Shown one piece after another: positions 1 through 9,899 of a stretch of DNA of 64,000 nt. This DNA comes from Takakia lepidozioides (lineage: Eukaryota > Streptophyta > Takakiopsida > Takakiales > Takakiaceae). The notes below the pieces were generated by a model, which saw nothing but the letters and a program-made list of their open reading frames with translations, did no database searches and was not told where the DNA came from. The DNA lies in assembly GCA_030704615.1 (NCBI GenBank), contig CM060731.1:87214756-87278755 (forward strand). The letters are read 5' to 3'. The translations under genes were made by a program, and so were the position numbers. How positions within the stretch are numbered: the stretch's first letter is position 1; every line of letters starts with the position of its first letter.

Positions 1-127
1 TGTGTAACCCCCCTCTACAGTGCGCTGTTGTCACCCCTAAGGCTCCTGTTGGTCTCAGTCTGTGCAAAAATTAAGGGTACCCTACAGATCCCGTATAAGT
101 GTCTAAGTCCCCGACAGTCCTCTAACA
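1..127 (-). repeat. 3' LTR fragment (window edge)
   Basis: Near-identical to 13,975-14,097 apart from a few substitutions and small indels. It ends at TCTAACA (121-127), which is the TG-start of the LTR on the minus strand. The rest of the LTR lies outside the window. Confidence 0.75.
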
Positions 128-150
128 TTACCCCTTCCCCCCTCAAAAAG
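128..150 (-). promoter_or_regulatory. Polypurine tract of the LTR element
   Basis: On the minus strand this reads as a G/A-rich tract (core GAGGGGGGAAGGGG) ending three bases before the LTR start at 127. That is where the plus-strand primer of an LTR retrotransposon sits. It fixes the orientation of the element. Confidence 0.7.
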
Positions 151-165
151 CCGTGTCCTCACGGT

Positions 166-2016
166 TTACTGATTTCGACTAGCAAACCTTTGTGAGTGAG
201 CACCTTCTTGACGTTGAGAATTTCTTGGCGGACTGTGTGTACGAGCCCGAGGTCTGTCTCTGGTTGACGGAGATGGTTGATCACTACCTGGATAAGTGAG
301 CCCTTCTGGAGGCTGATATCGAGGTAACCTTTCCGGCATAGGAGACCCCCGTCGCTTCTTCTTTGCCATCTGAATTGCATAGTCTTCTCCCATGTCAAAA
401 GAATTCGGTGAAGAAACAGTTGTATCAGAATCCTCATCGCCTCTCAGGTGTTTTAATTTTCGAACTTTTTGTGTAATCATCTGGGGCATACAATGCTGTC
501 CTACCATGTCTGGAAGTTTGTATTTTACAACATGGTGTAACCGTTGAACAGCAAAATTGGTGTAGACACTGAGCTCCTTGTCTGTCCAGGTGAGTGGGGT
601 ACCAATTACTGGTGCAGCGTGCAAGTACTTCCATGCCACATGTCCCTTATAGAAAATGTCATCAATGCCGAATTTCTGTGTTGACAAATGGTTGCAGGCC
701 GCTTGAAACCATGAACGAATTTGAGAATCCTTTTGCATCATAACTTTTGGGTCATATAGGTACATATGAGGTGGCACCGAAGGTAATACCCAATGATCTC
801 CACTGGAATAACTTTGAAAGCGTGTTTGCATCTTTTGTTGCTCAATGTGGTATCGTACCAGAAAACAAGCAGCGTAATATAACCCGCACCCCATGACAAT
901 ACTTGCTATCTCCTTGGTCTTGGTATAAATAAGTCCATGTACAACCTGGAAAGCAATCAATTCCCTCAACATGGTACCTGCCTCGTGCCAGTATTGTGCA
1001 AAGTGATGATCTTCAATATGTCGATTGTTCGGAAGAACTTTGGTCCTAGTTGCCACTGGCAGCCATATACGCATGATTTGGTAGTAATGTGCGAATGACT
1101 GCGGAGGACTAAATTCTTTCCAAGCCAAATCCAACATGATGGGAATTTGGTTGAAGGGCATAATCATAGCCCTACTGTACTCCCTTGCAGCTGGAGTTTT
1201 AGGTGGGTTAAAAGCGGCATTGCCCCATACCTCCGACTGTGGTGGCTGTGGTGTGGTTGTAGTAACCACAGGTTCAGCTACTGGTACAGTGACTTGTTGT
1301 GGTGGTGGTGGTACTGGCTCTTGTATCATTGGCATCTCCTGCACCTCCTGTGAAGACTGAAAAGCCAAAGTTCTGGCTTGTAAATAAGAAGCCATTAGCT
1401 GTTCCTGAGGGATATAGACTCTTTGGTCGATGTTTGAAGTGAGTTCTTCCACTTGAGTCTGGAGTCCGTCTACATCCTCTTGTAACTCTGCTATCCTACT
1501 ATAGACATTGTCTATAGTAGTTGTGGCAATGTTTTGCACCTGCAGCCTGAGCTCATTCATCTCGCTTTGGGTGAGCTTCCGTGGTGCTTTGCCCTCTACT
1601 GGCCCTTGTGCTAACCAGACCTGCATAAGGCTGTTATCCACCAAGTTGCTTGTGGTTCCCCTTAGAGTTTGCTCCTCTCTTAGCTTGTACAATTCCAACT
1701 GCTGTTGTAAAGCCTCCATGCGCTTCGCCTGAGGTTCAACCAATTGCGCATAAGCAGCAAGTAGATTATTGGCTTCCTTCCAAACCTTGTTATTGACCGC
1801 GATTTCATTTCTATTGGCCATGATGGTTTGTTGCAACTCCACGATGTGCTTCTCTTGATCAGCTTCAATCTGCCTGTATTGCTTGAAAGTATCTTCATTG
1901 CGACAGATTGTATTCTTCATATCGACAATGAGCTTCATTTGCTCAACATTCTCTTCTTCTGCCTTCGTACATTTTTCCGCTTGACTGTTTATTTCTTTTG
2001 TTGATTGGTCAAGCAT
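166..2016 (-). CDS. Coiled-coil protein of the LTR element, 616-codon segment
   Basis: An open segment of 616 codons with no recognised family. Residues 1-115 are heptad-rich and charged (coiled coil), 150-200 are a second coiled coil, and 225-260 are Pro/Gln/Val-rich. The middle to C-terminal part is rich in Trp, Tyr and His. The tail is basic and Ser/Pro/Arg-rich and could bind nucleic acid. The frame upstream stays open to 2,475 except for one TAA at 2,035-2,037, so the original protein was longer and this ATG is probably internal. The stop lies about 20 bases from the polypurine tract, so it occupies the extra-ORF position beside the 3' LTR. A gag-like or accessory element protein is likely; a function cannot be given. 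Confidence 0.55.
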   Translation of the reverse strand: MLDQSTKEINSQAEKCTKAEEENVEQMKLIVDMKNTICRNEDTFKQYRQIEADQEKHIVELQQTIMANRNEIAVNNKVWKEANNLLAAYAQLVEPQAKRMEALQQQLELYKLREEQTLRGTTSNLVDNSLMQVWLAQGPVEGKAPRKLTQSEMNELRLQVQNIATTTIDNVYSRIAELQEDVDGLQTQVEELTSNIDQRVYIPQEQLMASYLQARTLAFQSSQEVQEMPMIQEPVPPPPQQVTVPVAEPVVTTTTPQPPQSEVWGNAAFNPPKTPAAREYSRAMIMPFNQIPIMLDLAWKEFSPPQSFAHYYQIMRIWLPVATRTKVLPNNRHIEDHHFAQYWHEAGTMLRELIAFQVVHGLIYTKTKEIASIVMGCGLYYAACFLVRYHIEQQKMQTRFQSYSSGDHWVLPSVPPHMYLYDPKVMMQKDSQIRSWFQAACNHLSTQKFGIDDIFYKGHVAWKYLHAAPVIGTPLTWTDKELSVYTNFAVQRLHHVVKYKLPDMVGQHCMPQMITQKVRKLKHLRGDEDSDTTVSSPNSFDMGEDYAIQMAKKKRRGSPMPERLPRYQPPEGLTYPGSDQPSPSTRDRPRARTHSPPRNSQRQEGAHSQRFASRNQ

Positions 2017-2034
2017 AGTTGTAAATGTAGCACA

Positions 2035-3205
2035 TTATATCGTCATCCTATTATGCACTGTCTGCAACTCCGTATGTAGTGCATTCAGTTCTTGCAACTT
2101 GCTTTCATGCTGCACCTGCATTTGGTATAGCTGTTGCTTATGTGCTTCTTGCAACTGGTCTTGCGCGAGGCCTGCCTCAATCAATTGTTGCTTGGCCAAT
2201 TGCAAAGCCATTTCTGTATTTCCCAAGTCCTGCTTCATCTTGAGAGTGACCTCTTCATCGACCTTGTTTGCACACTCAGTGGCAAGTCGAGCCTCAAACT
2301 CCTTCCTGAGTTCCTCTTTCAAGGCTGTCAATTGGGTAATTGGAACATGGGATTTGACATAAGTCCCCAACAAATTAAGTGTCCTGCCTATGGAACTCAT
2401 CAGCATTGCCTGTTGAGGGTCATCATGGTGAGGTTGCTGCTGTTCCTCCTGATCTTCAACAGTGTGATGTCTCACTAATCATTCAGGCCATTGTCCCACC
2501 GGATTTTCTTCCTGAACTACTTCATCTATCACCGGTGCTACAGTGTCATGACCTTCCGCCTGTGGTACCTCCGACATAGGTGTGTATTATATGCACCTCA
2601 GGATTTCCCTTGGGCAACTGTTGCACCTCTGGGATTTCTGTCTCCTTGACCAGACCAGAATATTCATAGAGAAGGTCCCCCTTCTCTATTTCTGCCACTA
2701 TCTGTTCTGTAGTTGGAATATCTAACCCTTCACTTTCCAAATCAATTATTTCTGGTTGAGCTGCATGGATAACTTGTGACCTTGTGACAAGTCGTTCAAG
2801 TGGCTGTGATGGTTGTGATGCAGAAGTAACTTCCTCCTCCCTCTCTGAAGGTCCTGCTTCCAGTAATAGCATTTCTCTGTGCTGCTGTGCCCCTTCCTGG
2901 CCATGAGCTTGGGAAACATTATCATGCGGAATCCGTGAAGCCAGTGGATTCGCCACCACAGTCTTTCCCCGTCTCTGCTTCTTAGTCTCAAGTTGCCCTG
3001 CTAGTCCACCCTCACTGTGTGAAGAGCCTTGCTCTTCCATTGCAGTTGTTGCTGGCTCAAACACTCCCATTTCCTTTCTTTCTTGCGCATTAAGTATGCC
3101 AGAATCAAGGATTATTTGAGCAATGATTGGGCCAGACACTATTATAGGAGACTTTGCGGTAGTACCTTGTAATCTTTTCATCTCCTCTACCAGTGCGTTG
3201 TACAT
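2035..3205 (-). pseudogene. N-terminal continuation of the coiled-coil element protein
   Basis: Two open pieces, 3,205-2,546 (219 codons) and 2,475-2,035 (146 codons), precede the 616-codon segment on the same strand. The second piece shares the frame of the downstream ORF and is separated from it only by a TAA at 2,035-2,037. The first piece is in another frame, so at least one frameshift lies between 2,475 and 2,546. The first piece is acidic, low-complexity and Glu/Gln/Ser-rich. The second is a strong coiled coil with many Gln, Leu and Glu. Together they suggest one ancestral protein of about 1,000 residues. The MULE lies just upstream of 3,205, so the true N-terminus was probably cut off by that insertion. 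No family is recognised. Confidence 0.45.
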
Positions 3206-3224
3206 TATGTCCGCCGAGGTTTAC

Positions 3225-3330
3225 TATTTCATGAGCAGAAACCATGAGCCATGAGCCATGAGCCGCATGAGCCGCATGAGCGGTGAGCCGAAGTCTAAGA
3301 TACGCGGATTTCATGAGCGGACTCCTCCAA
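3225..3330. repeat. Short CATGAGC repeats at the MULE 1 left edge
   Basis: The heptamer CATGAGC recurs about seven times here with 1-6 base gaps. Two related CGCTCATGG copies (the reverse complement) occur at 3,447-3,480. A half palindrome of the element's own family (GGAAATGCGG) follows at about 3,336. The tract lies between the coiled-coil ORF and the part shared with MULE 2, so it may be the true terminal part of MULE 1 or a junction scar. Confidence 0.5.
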
Positions 3331-4066
3331 ATTTGGAAATGCGGCAGATTAAACAAGTATTAAAATAATAGTTTTTTATTTGACCTTGCCATTTTTGGAC
3401 GTTCCAGATCATGTAATGCGGCGAAGATATGTCGTCAGTAACAAGTCCGCTCATGGTTTTTTAGATCCGCTCATGGAAATAAGTGACCGTGCAACGGGAA
3501 ATCCAGTATACCACTGCAAAAGGACGTCGCATACTGGCCTGTATAGAGTATTCCGCGGTTTTACATGCCTTAACATTGGAATGAAGCTGACCCTTTTGCC
3601 GCGATTGAACCAATGGAGTCTGCACCAATACAGTCTGCAGTACTTCACAATTCTGTCTTCTTCGGGTATTCGGCGGGAAAGGTTTGCAACTGAACTGGGA
3701 AATAGGGTGCCGCATTAGGGTTCGCACGTGCGAAATTTCGGAGCGGTTTGGTGTTGGCGAAGGCCGCCTCTGGGGGTACCTACGACGATACTTGGAAATG
3801 CGGCGCCGCATTCCCTTGTCGGAGGTCGAATGAGGAAAGCAAGTTTTCGGAAAGCAGAAAAACATGAACCCTCCAACATACAAAAATACATGCACGTGGA
3901 AACAAGTGAACGATATAGTAATATCTTAGTTCGAGCAAAACAGGTTACTGGTAGGCAAGACATATGTCGGACCTTTGTGTGGCCAGAGTCTGAGGTACTG
4001 GCAGCAGTACAGTTCTACTATCCGAAAAGGATGGGCGTACCATTGTATGTGGACCGCAAGCCAAGC

Positions 4067-7000
4067 TCACTGGTCCCCTGGATCCATATTCAGAAGAGTG
4101 TCAACCTCCTGGGGGCTCAACCCTGGTGCATGTATGAAGTGATGAGTTGTGGAATTACAACGGAGTCTCTTTAGGTACACGTAGTACAAATGCTTGCAAT
4201 GGCAGTATGATGCCCCCTTGTTCGCCATGATCTGGAAGTCGGTGCAATTGCAGGTGGGTAATTCTGAAATGGTGATGGTGTACACCTCATTGCGAACAGC
4301 TGAGCCCGCCGTGGCCATTTGATACACACGCCCGAATCCTGGTGGGGCACTTCTGTCGAGCTCTGGATTGTACAGTTCATCCGAAGTGCATTCCCCATCC
4401 TTGTCTCGTTCACTTTTGAGGGAGGTCGCCGCCTCTTCGGTTTCCCCCAACGGTGTGTAGGATGCTTAGAGCTGTCGTGTCCCATTGTTCTTGCTCTCAC
4501 AGGGGTCGGTGGTGGAGGCTGTGGAAGCGGAAATGGTTCTCTGGGGACGTCAGTGCGCTGCACCATCCGAAATCCTGCGGCGGTAAGGGCGTCGGCCTCA
4601 ACCTGACTCAGATCGCAGCCTGGTTCCACCGGCCACACCGGGGGAGCCTCTGGCATTGTTTGTATGCCGTACTTGGGCTTTCCATACACGCAAGTCATAA
4701 TGTCGTGCTTGCAGAACCAGAACTGGGTGGTTGTCGCCTCCGCAAACTTTGCATGGACAAATCTTCCTGTAAAAGTAGGAACAGGGACAGCCCCATCTGG
4801 ATTCCTCCTTATCATCTCTAAACAACGTTGCCGTGTATCCACACGAATTGCGGAACACCTTCCTCGAAACGACGGCTTTGTGCGAGCAATTCTCCACTGT
4901 GATGCAGACACAGTCGTCTCCACAATGGCTTGGCCATACTGCATAACAGCGGGCGGAATGTGGGGCAAGGGAGTGGTGGGAATTTGTTGCACGAAATCCC
5001 CGGTTGAAGGCGACGGCGATCTGGAATTTCTTGGGCTTCCACTGCTGGAAGACACATTGTGCGGCAACATGACGGGACCTCGAGGTGCTGTCTGAATGTT
5101 CCTGTCGGATCTCCAGGAATCCTCTTCGCACCCGGGTTCCTCTTCAATCCTCCGCCTGACAGGGCGAGTCCGGACGTCCCCCTCTAGGTGTTCACCTCTG
5201 CGGTGCAGAGGCGTCCCTTTGATCTTCTCTCGCAATGCTGTCGCCCATTTCACTGGATTCTTGGACCTCGAAGCTGTTCGTACCAACAATTCCTCCCTGT
5301 CCGGCCCAAAGCCCCATTGTTTGCCGCTCAGGAACTTGTAGTACGTGGCTTGCTGCATGATTGCTCTGTCGATGTCCTCCGTTGTGGCCGTCACTACGTC
5401 CACCAGATGTGCGGCAGAAGACGCTCGCCAGGAGGAGTGGACCGATTCTGCCATATTCGTGTTCGGCATGTCCGTGTCGGAATCCAAGCACCGCTCCTAG
5501 AAGGACACAAACAATGGTGAGGGACCAATCGAAATGTCCGTAACAGAAAGACAAATGAACGAAATTGACAGCAGCCTACCTCCCGCATGTACTGTCCGAA
5601 CTGTCGATACCGAAAATGCCACCACCCCAACCAGCTGTGCAATGCTCCCAGATTGGTTGTCTCCACTGCACCTGACGTGTTCCACCAAGCCTCGATGATA
5701 GCAAACTTAACCTCCGCGTCATCAAATGTGGGTGCATCCTTCCACGCCGTACAAAGGACACGGTGTTCAGCCTGGAATGAGCTAGCAACAAATTTGGTAG
5801 TGTAGTGGGATAGACTCTGCATCCAATGGAATCCACAGGATCTCTCTTTCCCCTCCATTGGAACATTGGGGTCCTCACCGTACACACGCCGCACCGCTGC
5901 CCAGTTGGCCTGAGCGTTGTCTGCCATGAATCCCCTGAAATTGGGCTCTGGCAATCCCGCCCTTGCCATCTGCTCGTTTATGCCCTCCCACAGATGCATC
6001 TCGGACTGTGTGTCCTCCCCTTTCATCTCGCAGATTGCAATCGTCATGAGCCTCTTGGAGTGATAGTCATAAACATGCGCACCCATAGTCACCCACTGAT
6101 GGTTTGTAATTCGCTTGATGTGATCAAACATCACCCAAGCATTCGACAAGTTTCCAGTTGTCATGCGAGTGACCAAGTCGACTCCACTCCCAGGCCCACA
6201 CATCGACATTTTGAAAATGTAACAACGATCGGATTCGCTGCCTTGCCCTGGAAACCTGCTACCTTGGATGTAGTCATATCCAGTCATTTGTTTCACCTCC
6301 AGGATTGAGTACATGTCCGACCCCCTGCCGAACTCCTGCTTGCAAGATACGATGTGATTCCGCACATTCGGACTACAAACGTGCGAGACGGACTCCAAGA
6401 GGTCCCGCATCTCGTCTTCGGTCAAGGGCTCTCGGTCGGAACCATCTTCAGACATGATTTTGCCAAGAGCAATCTTGTGAGCTGCCTTCAGCTGAATCTG
6501 CTTTGGTCTGGCTCCGGGGCTCAATTTCACCTCCTCTTTTATGATGTCGTGTGCTTCCTGCACAGCCTCACGCATGTTGCCTCTCGCCAAGGGGTGGCAG
6601 TGGACCCCAACGTGTATGCAAGCTCTAGTCAAGTCCGGGAGCAAATGGATAACGTAGTATTGCTTGGCTCTGCACATGGACATGCACGTTGGTGGTTCTT
6701 TGCAATGTGCACACTTGAAAGAACCCGCAGGAGCTTGGCTGGAGACAATGAATGGATGATGCGTTGTGCCAGTCCAATCCGTCTCGTTTCTCCGCCCTCC
6801 TTTGGAGAGAAAGTGGAAGCAGGTGGGATTGAGGCACCTCAGCTTCCCCGCACAGAGGACATATCGTACACGAACACCATCAGCAATTTTCGTGCTACTG
6901 GTCTTCGTCACACACCAGGGGTGTCCGTCATGCTTTCGATCCATGTCTGTTAATATCCCGGAGGCTTTCTTTGACGAAGAAACAGGTGGAAACTCGAAGA

Positions 7001-7673
7001 TGACATTGCCATCGACTTCGGGAGGCAGAAACGTTACCTTTCTGACTGGGAATTTGGCATAGTCGAGAGCAGCCAGCTCGGAGCGAGAACCATCGAGGTG
7101 ATGTTGTCGTAGGAGCTGCACAATGGACCGGGTTGGAGTTATGCTCGAGGGCACATTCGTAGCACCTACAGAGACGTCCATGCCGGATTTGAACGACCGT
7201 GTGGAGGACATGGGTACCTCAATGCAATCATCTTCCTCGTCGGAAATGTCGAATACGTCCACACGAGAAGCTATGGAGGGTCTTGACGGTCCAGGTCGGG
7301 AATGATTATCGTTGCATACCTCTCTGTTGGCAGTGGCCGCCTCTCGGTTTCCGGACTCCTTTGTGGATGGTGTGGGCAGCGACTGATTCGGAAAGGGAAT
7401 GGGCATTCCCACAGCTCGGTACAGGATGGTGTCTGACGGGGGAACGTGCCATTCGATTCCACAACCTCCGTCGTTACCTAGCACGACAATGGTCTCGTCA
7501 ACCTGTCCAAGAACATCCTTCCTTTCTTCTTCCAAATAAACTGTGCCCGGTTTGAGCTTGAATTTGGAACAAAGGTAAGTTTCAGTCACTCTGCAAAGTC
7601 CTCCCTCGTTTGGGATCCAGGCTCTCCCAAGTTGCGGAGGACAGCAAACTATAGCGTAGGAATTCGGAGCCAT
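4067..7673 (-). pseudogene. MULE transposase with SWIM domain, copy 1 (one frameshift)
   Basis: DDE-type transposase of the Mutator superfamily, expected to bind the element ends and catalyse cut-and-paste transposition in the nucleus. Exon 1 runs 7,673-5,580 and exon 2 5,496-4,067, with an 83-bp GT-AG intron (5,579-5,497). Exon 1 contains Cys/His-rich N-terminal modules and the catalytic region, including FMADNAQANW (second Asp) and the C-x2-H pair in CGFHW. Exon 2 begins with the MULE signature NTNMAESVHSSW (catalytic Glu). Near the C-terminus is a SWIM finger (CNC ... CKH) at about 4,150-4,275. A one-base difference in a G run near 4,345 (four G here, five in copy 2) puts the SWIM finger out of frame. 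The frame upstream of the chosen ATG is open to 7,889, so the start is uncertain. Confidence 0.88.
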
Positions 7674-8099
7674 CGAACACCGCACGGAGTTGGCAAGTGC
7701 GAGGTTCAGTATAGCGACAGACCAAGGCTCACAGGCACCATCTAAGTGGATCTGCGGAGTCCATCGACGATTGGAAGTTGCACATTGAAGTGGAAAGTAT
7801 TGTTTCAAGCTACATGCATGAAGGTGGGAGGTTTGATTCCATAGCCAGTGAGTATGACAATGATGGCCGATTCGGCGACGAAATAACATCTCCTGACAGT
7901 TTCTCCTGAGGGTGGATCCAGCAGTATTCTCGGTGCAGACAGGAACGTTCGCACTGACAAGTGCCAGGACTGCTGGTTAAAACTGTCAGACAACCAAGTT
8001 GTGCTCATCAAGACTGGCCGCAATTGTGTTGTTTCGGAACAATGCAACCCATTCAGGTTCCAGATTTCCCGTCCCGAGTGATTCTTTCGATTGCTGGTG

Positions 8100-9850
8100 G
8101 ACGAAAATACGGCGCCGCATTTCCGTATTGCATCTTGGTCATGCACCAGAGCGACGGAAATGCGGCACCGAGTTTCCGTCCGGGGGAAACCTTTATACTC
8201 TCCAGAACGGAAATGCGGTAACGCATTTCCATCCAGCAAGCGCGGTATGTGAAGGTCGAACGGAAATGCGGTACCGCATTTCCGTTCTGATTGAGATTTA
8301 TGAACAACGGGAACAGAAATGCGGCACCGCATTTCCGTCCGAGTCGCACTTTTCCGACATTTCAGAACGGAAAAGCGCCGCCGCATTTCCATTTTGTATC
8401 TGATGCATGGAGCTGAGGGATTGAAATGCTGCACACATTTCCGTCCTTAAAAGACATTCATACTCTCCAGAACGGAAATGCGGTACCGCATTTTCATTCC
8501 ACAAGCACGGTATGTGAAGGTGGAACGTAAATGCGGTACCGCATTTCCGTTCTGATTGAGATTTACGAACAACGGGAACAGAAATGCGGCACCGCATTTC
8601 CGTCCGAGTCGCACTTTTCGACATTCCAGAACGGAAATGCGGCGCCGCATTTCCATTTTGTATCTGATGCATGGAGCCGAGTGCGATTCCGACAGCTTCA
8701 TACAGCGCAATTCCGGCCGCTTGAGACATTCATACTATCCAGAACGGAAATGCGGCAACGCATTTCCGTTCTGACTGAAAATCGTGAACCATCTGAACTA
8801 AAATGCGGCACCGTATTTCCATCCGAGTCGCACCTACCAACATTTCAGAACGGAAATGCGGTACCGCATTTCCGTTCTGACTGAAAATCGTGAACCGTCG
8901 GAACTGAAATGCGGCAACGCATTTCCATCCGAGTCGCACCTCCCAACATTCCAGAACGGAATGTATTAGATTCAAAAGGGAAATGCGGCACCGCATTTCC
9001 GTTCTGATGAAATATCCTGAAACCTCGGAACTGAAATGCGGTACCGCATTTCCGTGGGAGTCGCACCTTCCGACATTCCAAACGGAAATGCGCGCCGCAT
9101 TTCCGTTTTGTATGTGAGGCATGGAGCTGTGGAACGAAAATGCGGCACGGAATTCCGCCAGCGTCAGACGTTAATACTCTACAGAACGGAAATGCGGTAC
9201 CGCATTTCCATTCTGACTGAAAATCATGCGCAACGGGAACAGAAATCCGGCACCGCATTTCCGTTCGAGTCGCACCTTCCGACATTCTAGAACGGAAATG
9301 CGGCGCCGCATTTCCGTTTTGTATATTGGGCCTGGAGCTGTGCTACGAAATGTGTACCCGCATTTCCATCCATGTGAGACCTTCAAACTTTCCGGACCGG
9401 AAATGCGGCACCGCATTTCTGTCCAGGTGATACCTCTATACTTTCCCGAACGGAAATGTGGCACGGCATTTCCATTCATCATCTAAAGGATGTGAAGTGG
9501 GAACGGAAATGCCCCGCACCGCATTTCCGTTCACATTGAAAATCATGAACCACGGGAACTGAAATGTTGTGCCTCATTCCCGTCCCAATCGCACCTTTCG
9601 ACATTCCAGAACGGAAATGCGGCGCCGCATTTCCCTTTTGAATCTCATACTTGGAGCTGTGGGACGGAAATGCGGCACCGTATTTCCGTTCAACAACTAA
9701 GGTATGTGAAGGTGGAACGGAAATGCGGTGCCGCATTTTCTTCCAACAAGTACGGATGTGTAGCAGAGTGATCGTACTTAACGGAAATGCGGCGCCGCAT
9801 TCGCATTTTCGCTCCAACTGATCAGACGCTGGGACGGAAATACCTTGAAA
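8100..9850. repeat. Array of about 33 phased palindromes with higher-order repeat
   Basis: About 33 copies of a palindrome with arms AACGGAAATGCGG and CCGCATTTCCGTT around a variable central pair recur at a spacing of roughly 50-55 bp. The centre gives GGTACC, GGCGCC, GGCACC or GGTGCC. Spacers of about 22-25 bp are related to one another; for example, a version of TGAAAATCGTGAACC recurs. A higher-order unit of about 262 bp (five palindromes) is repeated at 8,208-8,469 and 8,470-8,731. Each unit could form a cruciform, or a hairpin in RNA. The position upstream of the transposase gene fits a subterminal transposase-binding or regulatory array. There is no coding meaning; open frames through it are artefacts of the repeat. 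Confidence 0.95.
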
Positions 9851-9899
9851 TGTGAACACGTGAGCAACGGAATTGCTGCACATGTCGGCACTCTATCTG

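Noticed and set aside
1136-1732. Plus-strand ORFs opposite the coiled-coil ORF
   Set aside because: Shadow frames: low complexity (Gly/Val/Cys or Trp runs) caused by CAA/CAG-rich codons on the other strand.
8053-9482. Overlapping ORFs on both strands through the palindrome array
   Set aside because: Their proteins are repeats of the same translated palindrome (for example RNGNAVPHFR), open because the unit lacks stops in several frames.
8100-9850. CRISPR array
   Set aside because: The regular repeat-spacer look is deceptive. Spacers are related to one another, the genome is a plant, no cas genes exist, and the repeat belongs to a Mutator element also present at 58-63 kb.
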